Positions 1 to 8,198 of a stretch of DNA of 17,568 nt are shown in pieces. Source of the DNA: Candidatus Krumholzibacteriia bacterium (lineage in GTDB: Bacteria; Krumholzibacteriota; Krumholzibacteriia; LZORAL124-64-63); contig JACZKN010000307.1 in the NCBI GenBank assembly GCA_014859985.1, positions 1 to 17,568 on the forward strand, written 5' to 3'. Made by a program: the position numbers and the translations under genes. The notes beneath the pieces are model-generated. The model saw only the letters and a list, made by a program, of their open reading frames with translations, did no database searches and was not told the origin of the DNA. How positions within the stretch are numbered: position 1 is the first letter of the stretch; every line of letters begins with the position of its first letter.

Positions 1-348
1 CCCGCTACTGGAAGCTGCCGGTGGACCTGCAGAACATCATCGGCGACCACCACGACATCGACCCCGAGCACCCGCCCCGAGACCTGGATGCCACCCTGGC
101 GGTGCTGGTCTACGCCAACGCCCTGAGCCACTGCGACAGCACCCCGCAGGGGCGCGGCCGCGCCGCCCGGCCGAGCAGCGCGGCGGCGCGGCCGCGCCCC
201 TGCGGGGTGCTGTCGCAGTGGCTCAGGGCGTTGGCGTAGACCAGCACCGCCAGGGTGGCATCCAGGTCCCGGGGCGGGTGCTCGGGGTCGATGTCGTGGT
301 GGTCGCCGATGATGTTCTGCAGGTCCACCGGCAGCTTCCAGTAGCGGG
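1..348. repeat. Near-perfect inverted repeat at the window edge, probable assembly artefact
   Basis: Bases 1-167 are the reverse complement of 182-348, with a 14-base spacer at 168-181. The only mismatch I find is position 80 (A) against 269 (C). In the HDOD reading frame it is a synonymous Arg change (CGA versus CGG). The right arm continues smoothly into the HDOD coding sequence, whereas the left arm is a second copy of the same coding DNA in the opposite direction. A palindrome this long at a sequence end is typical of hairpin or chimeric joins in amplified or metagenome-assembled DNA. A true inverted duplication cannot be excluded from one sequence. Confidence 0.93.
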
Positions 349-922
349 CCAGCCGCCGGCCCGCGCGGTCGTGGGTGATGCCGAAGCGCTGCCGCTCGGC
401 GGCCAGCCCCGCCTCGCCGCAGGCCCCGGCCCGGGCCACCGCTTCCATGTCCGCGGGCGAGCACTCCAGCAGCACCACCTTGCCGATGTCGTGGATCAGG
501 GCCGCGACGAAGGCCTCCTCCGTGGCCACCTTGCCCGAGGCCTCGGCCAGCAGCTGGGCCAGCCCCGCGGTCACCAGCGAATGCCGCGCGATCCCCACCA
601 GGGACGGCGAGCGCGACAGCTTGCTCATCATGTCGAAGACCGACAGGCCCAGGGCCAGGTTGCGCACGGTCTCGAAGCCGATGCGCACCACGGCCCGGTG
701 CACGGTCCGGATCTCGGCGTCGTCGCTGCGCCGGTGCAGCGCGCTGTTGACGACCTTCAGCACGCGCATGGTCAGGGACTGGTCCTGCAGGATGCAGGCG
801 GCCAGATCCTCGGCGCTCGAGCGGTCGTCGCTGGCCACCTTCTGGATGTGCAGCAGGGTCTGGGGCAGGCTGGGCAGCTCCCCCATCTTCTCGATCTGGG
901 CAAATACGTCCGCCGAGGACAT
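110..922 (-). CDS. HDOD-domain signalling protein, 3' end disrupted
   Basis: The HDOD domain fills about residues 10-235. HDOD proteins are HD-superfamily members usually found as signalling or regulatory modules, often without proven phosphohydrolase activity. Visible features are the N-terminal ELPSLPQTL stretch typical of the family, ILQDQSLTMRVLKVVNS at 44-60, IHDIGK at 143-148 and DHHD at 207-210. The ATG at 922 has AAGGA about 9 bases upstream. Only residues 1 to about 247 are trustworthy. The last 24 codons (181-110) read through the spacer and into the inverted arm, so the tail ending LSQWLRALA encodes reversed sequence and is not the natural C-terminus. The gene follows the methyltransferase on the same strand after a gap of about 67 bases, so co-transcription is plausible. 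The target is unknown. Confidence 0.85.
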   Translation of the reverse strand: MSSADVFAQIEKMGELPSLPQTLLHIQKVASDDRSSAEDLAACILQDQSLTMRVLKVVNSALHRRSDDAEIRTVHRAVVRIGFETVRNLALGLSVFDMMSKLSRSPSLVGIARHSLVTAGLAQLLAEASGKVATEEAFVAALIHDIGKVVLLECSPADMEAVARAGACGEAGLAAERQRFGITHDRAGRRLARYWKLPVDLQNIIGDHHDIDPEHPPRDLDATLAVLVYANALSHCDSTPQGRGRAAALLGRAARPRPCGVLSQWLRALA

Positions 923-989
923 GGGCCGTCCTTCCGCAGGGGTGGCCCCCGGGTTATCGGCCGCGGACGCCGGTCCTTGATCGCGGCGG

Positions 990-1802
990 TCAGGCGTGCT
1001 TGCGGGCCAGCCAGTAGCGTTCGCCGCGATCGATGGCGCAACGGCGCAGCTCGCCCGCGGCCACTTCGTCGGCGGCGACGTGCTCGGTGACGGCCCAGCC
1101 CGGGCGGGCGATCAGGTGGGGGAAGTCGGGGGCGAACTGCCAGGCGTGGGCGTGGGCCCGGTGCGGATCGACCGGGATGCGCCGGCTGTGGGCCAGGCCC
1201 GGCTCGAGCGGCACCTGGATCCAGGCGGCTCCCCCCGGCCGCAGGATGCGCAGGATCTCGTCCACGCACAGTTCCAGTTGCGGGATGTGCTCCAGGACGT
1301 GGCTGCAGAAGATCCAGTCCACCGACCCGTCGCGCAAGGGCGCCTGCCGGAGGTCGGCGGTGAAGTCGGGGTCGAAGCGCTTCTCCTGGGCGTCGATGTC
1401 GCTGCGGTAACAGCGGGCCAGGCCCTCGTGCTCCAGCACGTAGCGCATGGCCGTGGACAGGGAGAAGCCCACGATCACGTCCGGCGCCTGGTGGCCCAGC
1501 CGCCGCAGCTCGCCCCGCACCCCCAGCACCAGCAGCCGGTGCCGGTCGAAGGAGCCGCACGAGGGGCAGATGCAGTGGCGGATCACCTCGTCCGCCGACA
1601 GGAAGTTGCGGAAGCGGTGCCCCTGCCAATGGCAGACCGGACACCGGCGCGGGCGCCGGCCGGCCAGACGCTCGCCCAAGGGCAGCAGGGAGTTCTCGGT
1701 CGCGCCCAGCAGCACGCGCGCCGCCATCACCGGGTGGCGCCACAGGCAGGCCGGCGAGAGCGGATCCAGCAGCGTGGTGCGGACGAAGGAGAGAACGGGC
1801 AC
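990..1802 (-). CDS. Zinc-ribbon class I SAM-dependent methyltransferase
   Basis: A 270-aa cytosolic protein. An N-terminal four-cysteine zinc-ribbon-like segment (CPVC at about 54-57, CPSC at about 80-83, followed by GSFDRHRLL) precedes a methyltransferase domain of the Methyltransf_11 type. The domain shows DFTADLRQAPLRDGSVDWI, then SHVLEHIPQ and a post-core ILRPGGAAWIQVP. The glycine-rich motif I is weak (VIVGFSLSTAMRYV). The combination of paired CPxC motifs with the RHRLL stretch recurs in a family of uncharacterised bacterial methyltransferases, some in envelope or glycan loci. The substrate cannot be told from sequence. The start is GTG at 1802, with GGAGG about 6 bases upstream. A possible extended -10 promoter lies at 1843-1851. 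Confidence 0.85.
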   Translation of the reverse strand: MPVLSFVRTTLLDPLSPACLWRHPVMAARVLLGATENSLLPLGERLAGRRPRRCPVCHWQGHRFRNFLSADEVIRHCICPSCGSFDRHRLLVLGVRGELRRLGHQAPDVIVGFSLSTAMRYVLEHEGLARCYRSDIDAQEKRFDPDFTADLRQAPLRDGSVDWIFCSHVLEHIPQLELCVDEILRILRPGGAAWIQVPLEPGLAHSRRIPVDPHRAHAHAWQFAPDFPHLIARPGWAVTEHVAADEVAAGELRRCAIDRGERYWLARKHA

Positions 1803-1842
1803 CGGGTCCTCCGGGGGCGGCGGTCAGCTCGACGATCGGCGC

Positions 1843-1851
1843 ATGATAGCA
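1843..1851 (-). promoter_or_regulatory. Possible extended -10 promoter for the methyltransferase and HDOD genes
   Basis: On the minus strand the gap between the barrel gene and the methyltransferase contains TGCTATCAT, an extended -10 element (TGn-TATCAT). It lies about 40 bases upstream of the GTG start. No convincing -35 box precedes it. The same TATCAT hexamer is the -10 of the stronger promoter at 9193-9221. This is a prediction from motif only. Confidence 0.35.
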
Positions 1852-1906
1852 ACGGGCGGGGCGGGACGAAAGCCCGGATCGTCCGGATCGGCCGCGGCGC
1901 CCCGGC

Positions 1907-3226
1907 TCAGGGCCGCCACACCAGCCGCAGGGTGCCAAACCCCAGGGACGAGTCGTCGGCCTGCTCGGTGTGGCGCTCGGGCTCCCAGCTGGCCAGCGCC
2001 TCCAGGGACAGGGCCTCGGCCAGGCGCCACGAACCGGTCAGCCAGATCTTCCAGTAGTTGAAGTCCGAATAGAGGCCGAAGGTCTCGGCGAACCCGCCGC
2101 CGTCCAGGGTGATCAGCGGATCGACGTAGTCCCGGTGCCCGTACTCGACGGTCAGGGAACCGGCCAGGTCCAGGCCGAAGGCGTCGACGCCCGCCCGCGC
2201 CCCCCACTGCCGGTAGCTGTCGGGATTGTCGCCGGCCTCGAGCCGCTCCGCGGCCACCCCGAGCAGCCAACTGGCCGCCAGGATGTCGCCCCAGCGGTAG
2301 CCCAGCAGGCCGTCCAGGCGCCAGGAGTCGAACCAGGTGGCGTCCTCGTCGTCGTACGCCCAGACCTCGCTCTGCAGCTCGCCCACGAGGCGCCCCGGGC
2401 CGGCGGGCACGGCGGCCGCGGCGTCGGTCCAGTGGGTCCAGGCCGAGGGCCGCGCCGCCTCGTCGGCGATCGTGCGCCGTTCGCTCTTGTGGTGCACGCG
2501 CAGGCCCCCGTCGGCCAGGCCCCCGCTGTCCCAGTCCAGTTCCAGACCCAGCACGTCCCGGTCGATCGCGGAGGTGTCCGGGTAGGCCCGGCCCAGGGCG
2601 ATCAGGCCCACGGACCACCAGCCCTCGGCCGGGCGCCGCGAACGCACGTAGATTCCGGCCGCGGCCTGGCGCCAGTCCATCTCCAGGGTCGACGGCGTGC
2701 GGTAGTCCTGCAGGCCGGCCCAGCCCCGCAGTTCCAGCAGCGCGCCCCGCCAGGCCGCGGGCTGGGCGCGCAGATCCAGGCGCCCTTCCCAGTTGTCGCT
2801 GGAGTAGACGTACTCCGTGCCGCGGCGGTACTGGCGCGCGACCACGGTGCCGTCCAGGCGCAGGGGCGTGCGGCCGTCGGCGCCGGTCAGCCGCCAGTCG
2901 CCGTCCACCCTCTGCCGGAAGAGTTCGGTGCCCGCGGACGCCTCGGTGCGCAGGCGCCAACGGCGCGGCGCGCCGCGGCCCGAGCGCCCCTCCAGCGCCG
3001 CTTCCAGGCTGAACTCGCTGATGGTCTCGGTGGTGTCGTCCACGGCCAGGGCGTAGGTGTGGACGGTGCCGTCGAAGCCGCCGGACAGCTCCCACTGCCA
3101 GCGGTCCGGTTCGGGGACGGGGGCCGCCGCGACCGCCGCGGTCGCGACCAGGACGGCGAACGCGGACCCCAGGCAGGATCCGCCGCCGCGAAGGAGGATG
3201 ACGCAGGTCCGTTCCACGTCTGGCAT
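1907..3226 (-). CDS. Predicted outer-membrane beta-barrel protein
   Basis: A 439-aa protein that I cannot assign to a named family. Residues about 16-35 form a hydrophobic signal peptide ending AVAAA. The rest is a long series of alternating amphipathic strands rich in Trp and Tyr, such as WQWELSGGFDGTVHTYAL near the start and EALASWEPERHTE near the end, separated by Asp/Gly-rich turns. This pattern and the terminal aromatic strand (TLRLVWRP) fit an outer-membrane barrel. The start at 3226 has no clear Shine-Dalgarno sequence. It follows the stop of the secreted helical protein by only 16 bases, so the two are probably co-transcribed and the barrel gene may rely on translational coupling. Function is unknown; it could be a porin-like or exporter component. 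Confidence 0.75.
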   Translation of the reverse strand: MPDVERTCVILLRGGGSCLGSAFAVLVATAAVAAAPVPEPDRWQWELSGGFDGTVHTYALAVDDTTETISEFSLEAALEGRSGRGAPRRWRLRTEASAGTELFRQRVDGDWRLTGADGRTPLRLDGTVVARQYRRGTEYVYSSDNWEGRLDLRAQPAAWRGALLELRGWAGLQDYRTPSTLEMDWRQAAAGIYVRSRRPAEGWWSVGLIALGRAYPDTSAIDRDVLGLELDWDSGGLADGGLRVHHKSERRTIADEAARPSAWTHWTDAAAAVPAGPGRLVGELQSEVWAYDDEDATWFDSWRLDGLLGYRWGDILAASWLLGVAAERLEAGDNPDSYRQWGARAGVDAFGLDLAGSLTVEYGHRDYVDPLITLDGGGFAETFGLYSDFNYWKIWLTGSWRLAEALSLEALASWEPERHTEQADDSSLGFGTLRLVWRP

Positions 3227-3242
3227 CAGCCCGTCATGCGGT

Positions 3243-4310
3243 TCACCGCGCCATGGTTTCGGCCTGGTTCAGCAGATCGTGGGCGGCCCGGATCTCCCTC
3301 AGCGCCGGCTCGGGCTCGCCCCCGGCAAGGGCGCGTTCGGCCCGGTCCCGGTGGCGGCGTGCCTGTTCCAGCAGGCTGCGCACCCGCTCGCTGGCGTCCC
3401 CGCCCAGCCGGTCGTCCAGGGCCGCGAGCCGCTCGTCGAAACGCTCGATTTGCCGCCGCGCCGCCCCTTCCGGCCCGGGCGCACCTTCGTCCAGGAGCCC
3501 CTGGGCCAGGCGCCGCGCGAGGGCGGCCATCTGCAGCGCCCGACCGGGCTCGCCCTGGGCCAGGTGACCCCGGGCCCGTTCCAGCGCCTCCTGCGCCTCG
3601 CCCAGCTGGCGGGCGGCCTGGGGACCGGGCTCGCCGGGCCGGGCCGCGCGGGCCCGGTCGATCAACTCGGCCGTGCGCTCGATCTCCGCGCGCAGCCGCT
3701 CGGGATCGCCGCCCTCGGCGATCAGCCGCGCGGCGCGGGCGGTCAGGTCCTCGGCCCGCTCGAACATCTGCTCGGCCAGGCGCAGGTCCCCCTGGAGATG
3801 GGCCTCACGGGCCCGCCGGGCCTGGTTCTCCGCCCGGCGCAGCAGCTCGACGGCGTCCTCGTTGCCCGCTTCGCGGGCGCGCTCGCCCAGCTGCTGGTGC
3901 AGGTCCATGAAGCGCTCGGCGCGCAGGCGCAGGCGCTCCTGCAGGCCCATCGCCTCGCGGGCCAGCTTCACCGCGTGCCAGAGGGCAGCCCGCGCGCGCC
4001 GGGCCAGGTTGCCGGCCTGGGCCATCCGCCCCCGGCCCAGTTCCTGCTCGGCGCGGCGGTTCATCTCCTCGGCCTGGCGCAGCACCGTGCGCGCCGTGCC
4101 GCTGTCCGTCTCGCCCACCAGTTCGGCGCCCCAGAGGATCAACTCGTCGGTGCGGTCGATGTACTCGCCGACGGCGTCGCCGGCCGTGCCCCCGTGGTTC
4201 TGGGCTGCCGCCGGCGCCGTGGCCACCGCCAGCGCCAGCGCCAGGGTGCACGCCGCGAGCGGGGTCTGCCAACCCCGGCGACGTCCGTTGCTGGTCCTGC
4301 AGGTCTTCAT
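3243..4310 (-). CDS. Secreted all-helical repeat protein, function unknown
   Basis: A 355-aa protein with a cleavable signal peptide (basic start MKTCRTSNGRRRGW, hydrophobic core, cleavage near APAAAQ at 33-37). The mature part is almost entirely Ala/Arg/Glu/Leu-rich amphipathic helix, so it is predicted to be periplasmic and coiled-coil or TPR-like. About four copies of a helical-hairpin unit of roughly 40 residues can be seen, at 75-117, 155-197, 235-272 and 312-352. Each resembles LxxAxxxxxxAxxxLxxGxxxxAxxxxxxAxxL. The ATG at 4310 is preferred over the upstream in-frame start at 4514. It has AAGGA about 9 bases upstream and is followed directly by the signal peptide, whereas the upstream extension is low-complexity Arg/Gly. 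A sigma-54-like promoter lies about 55 bases upstream. I do not recognise the family. Confidence 0.8.
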   Translation of the reverse strand: MKTCRTSNGRRRGWQTPLAACTLALALAVATAPAAAQNHGGTAGDAVGEYIDRTDELILWGAELVGETDSGTARTVLRQAEEMNRRAEQELGRGRMAQAGNLARRARAALWHAVKLAREAMGLQERLRLRAERFMDLHQQLGERAREAGNEDAVELLRRAENQARRAREAHLQGDLRLAEQMFERAEDLTARAARLIAEGGDPERLRAEIERTAELIDRARAARPGEPGPQAARQLGEAQEALERARGHLAQGEPGRALQMAALARRLAQGLLDEGAPGPEGAARRQIERFDERLAALDDRLGGDASERVRSLLEQARRHRDRAERALAGGEPEPALREIRAAHDLLNQAETMAR

Positions 4311-4365
4311 GACCACCGTCCTTGTCCTGTGCCCGGTCCGGCCCGGCGCGTCCCCCGTGGTCCGG

Positions 4366-4382
4366 GTGCAGGAGCCATGCCA
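4366..4382 (-). promoter_or_regulatory. Candidate sigma-54 promoter for the secreted helical protein and barrel
   Basis: The minus strand reads TGGCATG-GCTC-CTGCAC. It matches the -24/-12 consensus TGGCACG-N4-TTGCA at 10 of 12 defined positions, with GG and GC separated by exactly 10 bases. The predicted transcription start is near 4356, leaving a leader of about 46 bases before the ATG at 4310. The gene immediately upstream encodes a sigma-54 activator with an intact GAFTGA loop, which raises the likelihood. In GC-rich DNA a chance match is possible. Confidence 0.5.
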
Positions 4383-4481
4383 CGGCACCGCGCGGCCGCC
4401 TCGGCAGGCAAGAACAACAACGGCAACAGGTAGAGGGCCCGGCAGGCCCGGCCGGCTTCGCCCGGACCGGTGCCGGCCGCA

Positions 4482-4495
4482 CCTGCCGCGGCAGG
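4482..4495. promoter_or_regulatory. Perfect 14-bp palindrome, candidate activator binding site
   Basis: CCTGCCGCGGCAGG is a perfect palindrome with no loop, which suits a dimer operator better than a terminator hairpin. Its centre is about 115 bases upstream of the -12 element of the sigma-54-like promoter, within the usual range for NtrC-family enhancer sites. The half-site CGGCAGG recurs at 4402-4408 and 4440-4446 in the same orientation. Assignment to the adjacent regulator is an inference. Confidence 0.4.
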
Positions 4496-4530
4496 ACCGT
4501 ACTTCCAGGTACAACCTGCGGACCCGCGGG

Positions 4531-5880
<1,350 letters not shown>

Positions 5881-5886
5881 GTCGTT

Positions 5887-7254
5887 CTACTCCTTGCCCG
5901 CAGCGACGGTCCCGGCCCCGGCCGGCGCGTGGGCCGGCAGGCGGACCACGGCTTCGGCGCCGGGCCGGTCGCCGCGGTCGCGCAGTTCCAGCGTTCCGCC
6001 CATGCCCTCGACGATGCGGCGCGACAGGGACAGGCCCAGGCCGCCGCCCTTCTCTTTGGTGGTCCAGAACGGCTCGAAGCACTGCTCGGCCGCCGCGGCC
6101 AGCCCCCGGCCCTGGTCGCGGACGGTCAGCTCCGCGGCGCTTGCTGTCCGCTCGACCGTCACCTCCACGAGCCCTCCCCCGGGCATGGCGTCCCGCGCGT
6201 TCAGCAACAGGTTCAAGAGCACCTGCTGCAGGCGCCGCGGATCGCCGCGGACCTCCACGTCGGCCGCCGGCTGCGCCTGCTCGACCCGCACGCCGTCCTT
6301 CTCCAGTTCCGCCGCCAGCAGGGCCACGCCCCGGCGCACCACCGCCCCGAGCGGGAACACCTCGTCCGCGCTCTCGCCGTCCCGGCCGAACGCCAGGTAG
6401 CCGCTGAGGATGCGGTCCAGGCGGTCCACCTCCGCGGGGATGAAACCCGCCACCTCGTCCGCGATGCCGGCTTCCGCCAGCACCCTTTCCAGGTGCTGGC
6501 CCGCGCCGCGGATGATGCCCAGGGGGTTGCGGATCTCGTGGGCGATGCCCGCGGTCATGCGCCCCATGGCCGCGAGGCTCTCCTGGCGCACCAGCAGGGC
6601 CCGGGCCCGGCGCACCGACAACTCCAGGCGGACCAGCACCGCGACCACCAGGGCCAGCACCGCCAGCACCACGGCCAGGATCGCGGCCGCGCCGCGCTTG
6701 AGGGTGGCCAGGGCGTCGTAGAAGTCCGGGCTGCCCCGCACCGTGACCACCGCCTGGACGAAGCTGCCGGCCAGGGGATCGTCCTTCCACAAGGGGGCGT
6801 AGGCCGAGGCCTGGTAGACGGCGCCCACCAGGCGCGTCGGCGTGGCCACCGCCGCCCCGGTGTCGCGCATGCGATCGACCGCCGGCTCGTCCAGGGCCCA
6901 GAAATCGCTGGTCTCGCCGGCCAGGAGGTTGGTGGCGGTGGTGACCAGGACACGCCCCTCGAGGGTGGTCAGGGAGATCTCCGCCAGGTCGTTGCCCGCC
7001 GCCAACCCGCGCCACTTGCGGGCCCGGCTCCCGGCCCAGGCTGCCCCCCCGGAGCCGAAGACCAGCGCCTCGACGCTGTCGGGGTCGGCCCCGGCGGCCA
7101 GGACGTTCGCCACCGCCAGCAGGCGCTGGCCCAGGGCCGCGTCGAGGCGGCTCTCGGCGGCTTGGTGCAGGCCCAGCAGGCCGGCGCTCACCGCGGCCAC
7201 GAGCACCGTGCAGGCCAGGACGGCCCAGAGCAGCGGCGCCCGCCGTCCGGTCAC
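5887..7254 (-). CDS. Membrane sensor histidine kinase, partner of the NtrC-type regulator
   Basis: A 455-aa inner-membrane kinase. Transmembrane segments are at about 8-29 and 188-210. They bracket a periplasmic sensor region of about 155 residues with no motif I recognise. The H-box GIAHEIRNPLG carries the phospho-acceptor H239. The catalytic domain has the N-box QVLLNLLLNARDAM at about 344-357, G1 DQGRGL at 380-385, F-box FEPFWTTK at 393-400 and G2 GGGLGLSL at 403-410. The set is typical of NtrB/AtoS/ZraS-like kinases. The start is GTG at 7254, sharing GTGA with the lipA stop codon. A longer in-frame reading further upstream would overlap all of lipA and is rejected. The kinase should phosphorylate D52 of the regulator encoded 6 bases downstream. 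The signal is unknown. Confidence 0.95.
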   Translation of the reverse strand: MTGRRAPLLWAVLACTVLVAAVSAGLLGLHQAAESRLDAALGQRLLAVANVLAAGADPDSVEALVFGSGGAAWAGSRARKWRGLAAGNDLAEISLTTLEGRVLVTTATNLLAGETSDFWALDEPAVDRMRDTGAAVATPTRLVGAVYQASAYAPLWKDDPLAGSFVQAVVTVRGSPDFYDALATLKRGAAAILAVVLAVLALVVAVLVRLELSVRRARALLVRQESLAAMGRMTAGIAHEIRNPLGIIRGAGQHLERVLAEAGIADEVAGFIPAEVDRLDRILSGYLAFGRDGESADEVFPLGAVVRRGVALLAAELEKDGVRVEQAQPAADVEVRGDPRRLQQVLLNLLLNARDAMPGGGLVEVTVERTASAAELTVRDQGRGLAAAAEQCFEPFWTTKEKGGGLGLSLSRRIVEGMGGTLELRDRGDRPGAEAVVRLPAHAPAGAGTVAAGKE

Positions 7255-8198
7255 GGCGCGGGATCCGGCCCGACCGGGGACGGGCCCTGGGCCAGGGTCT
7301 CGGACTGCTCGCGCGCGTGGTAGCTGGAGCGCACCATGGGCCCGGCCTCGACCCAGCCGATGCCCAGTTCGCGGCCGATGGCGGCCAGGCGGTCGAACTC
7401 CTGGGGCTCCACGTAGCGCCGCACCGGGTGGTGGCGACCGCTGGGCTGCAGGTACTGGCCGATGGTCATGATCTGCACGCCGGCGGCCACCGCGTCGCGC
7501 ATCAGCTCGACCACCTGCCCGCCGGACTCGCCGACTCCCAGCATGATGCCGGTCTTCACCTTGATCGCGCCGCCGCGGGCGTCGGACCAGTCGCGGGCCG
7601 CGCGCAGCACCGCCAGCGAGCGGCGGTAGTCGGCGCCGGTGCGCAGCATGGGGTACAGGCGGGGCACCGTCTCCAGGTTGTGGTTCAGCACCTCCGGGGC
7701 CTCGCGCAGCACCACTTCCAGCGCGCCGTGGTCGCCCATGAAGTCGGGGATCAGCACCTCGACGCCGCAGCCCGGATTCAGCGCGCGGATCTGCCGGATG
7801 GTCTGGGCGAAGTGCTCCGCGCCGCCGTCGGGCAGGTCGTCCCGGTTGACGGAGGTGCAGACCGCGAACTTCAGGCCCAGGGTGCGCACGGTCTCGGCCA
7901 CCCGGCGCGGCTCGTCCGGATCGAGGGCGCCGGCGCGGCCGCCGGGGATGTTGCAGAAGGTGCAGTGGCGGGTGCAGACGTCGCCCATCAGCAGGAAGGT
8001 GGCGGTGCGGCTGCCGAAGCACTCGCCCCGGTTGGGGCAGTTGGCGCTCTCGCACACGGTGTGCAGGGCGGCCGAGCGCAGCAGGCGCTTGACCTCGTTG
8101 TACTCGGCGCCGCCCTGGCGCTCCATGCGCAGCCAGGCGGGCTTGCGCGCGGGCAGGGGGGCGCGGCCCAGCTCCGGGATCAGCCCGTCGTTCTTCAT
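7251..8198 (-). CDS. lipA: Lipoyl synthase
   Basis: A 315-aa radical-SAM enzyme that inserts two sulfur atoms into the octanoyl chain on lipoyl-carrier proteins (2-oxoacid dehydrogenase E2, glycine cleavage H protein). The auxiliary cluster motif CESANCPNRGEC provides C49, C54 and C60. The radical-SAM motif CTRHCTFC provides C75, C79 and C82. The C-terminal RSSYHA holds S292, the serine ligand of the auxiliary cluster. The conserved SVNRDDLPDGGAEHF and HNLETVPRLY segments are also present, and the length is normal for LipA. The ATG at 8198 overlaps the stop of the MBL-fold gene as ATGA, with GGAAAG about 11 bases upstream. No lipB or lplA is visible nearby. Its place between an MBL hydrolase and a two-component system is unusual. 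Confidence 0.98.
   Translation of the reverse strand: MKNDGLIPELGRAPLPARKPAWLRMERQGGAEYNEVKRLLRSAALHTVCESANCPNRGECFGSRTATFLLMGDVCTRHCTFCNIPGGRAGALDPDEPRRVAETVRTLGLKFAVCTSVNRDDLPDGGAEHFAQTIRQIRALNPGCGVEVLIPDFMGDHGALEVVLREAPEVLNHNLETVPRLYPMLRTGADYRRSLAVLRAARDWSDARGGAIKVKTGIMLGVGESGGQVVELMRDAVAAGVQIMTIGQYLQPSGRHHPVRRYVEPQEFDRLAAIGRELGIGWVEAGPMVRSSYHAREQSETLAQGPSPVGPDPAP

Noticed and set aside
4311..4514. N-terminal extension of the secreted helical protein to 4514
   Set aside because: It would cover the candidate promoter, has no ribosome site, is Arg/Gly/Cys-rich and would bury the signal peptide inside the protein.
7255..8055. In-frame upstream extension of the histidine kinase
   Set aside because: It overlaps nearly all of lipA in another frame; the GTGA junction at 7251-7254 gives a natural kinase start just before the first transmembrane helix.
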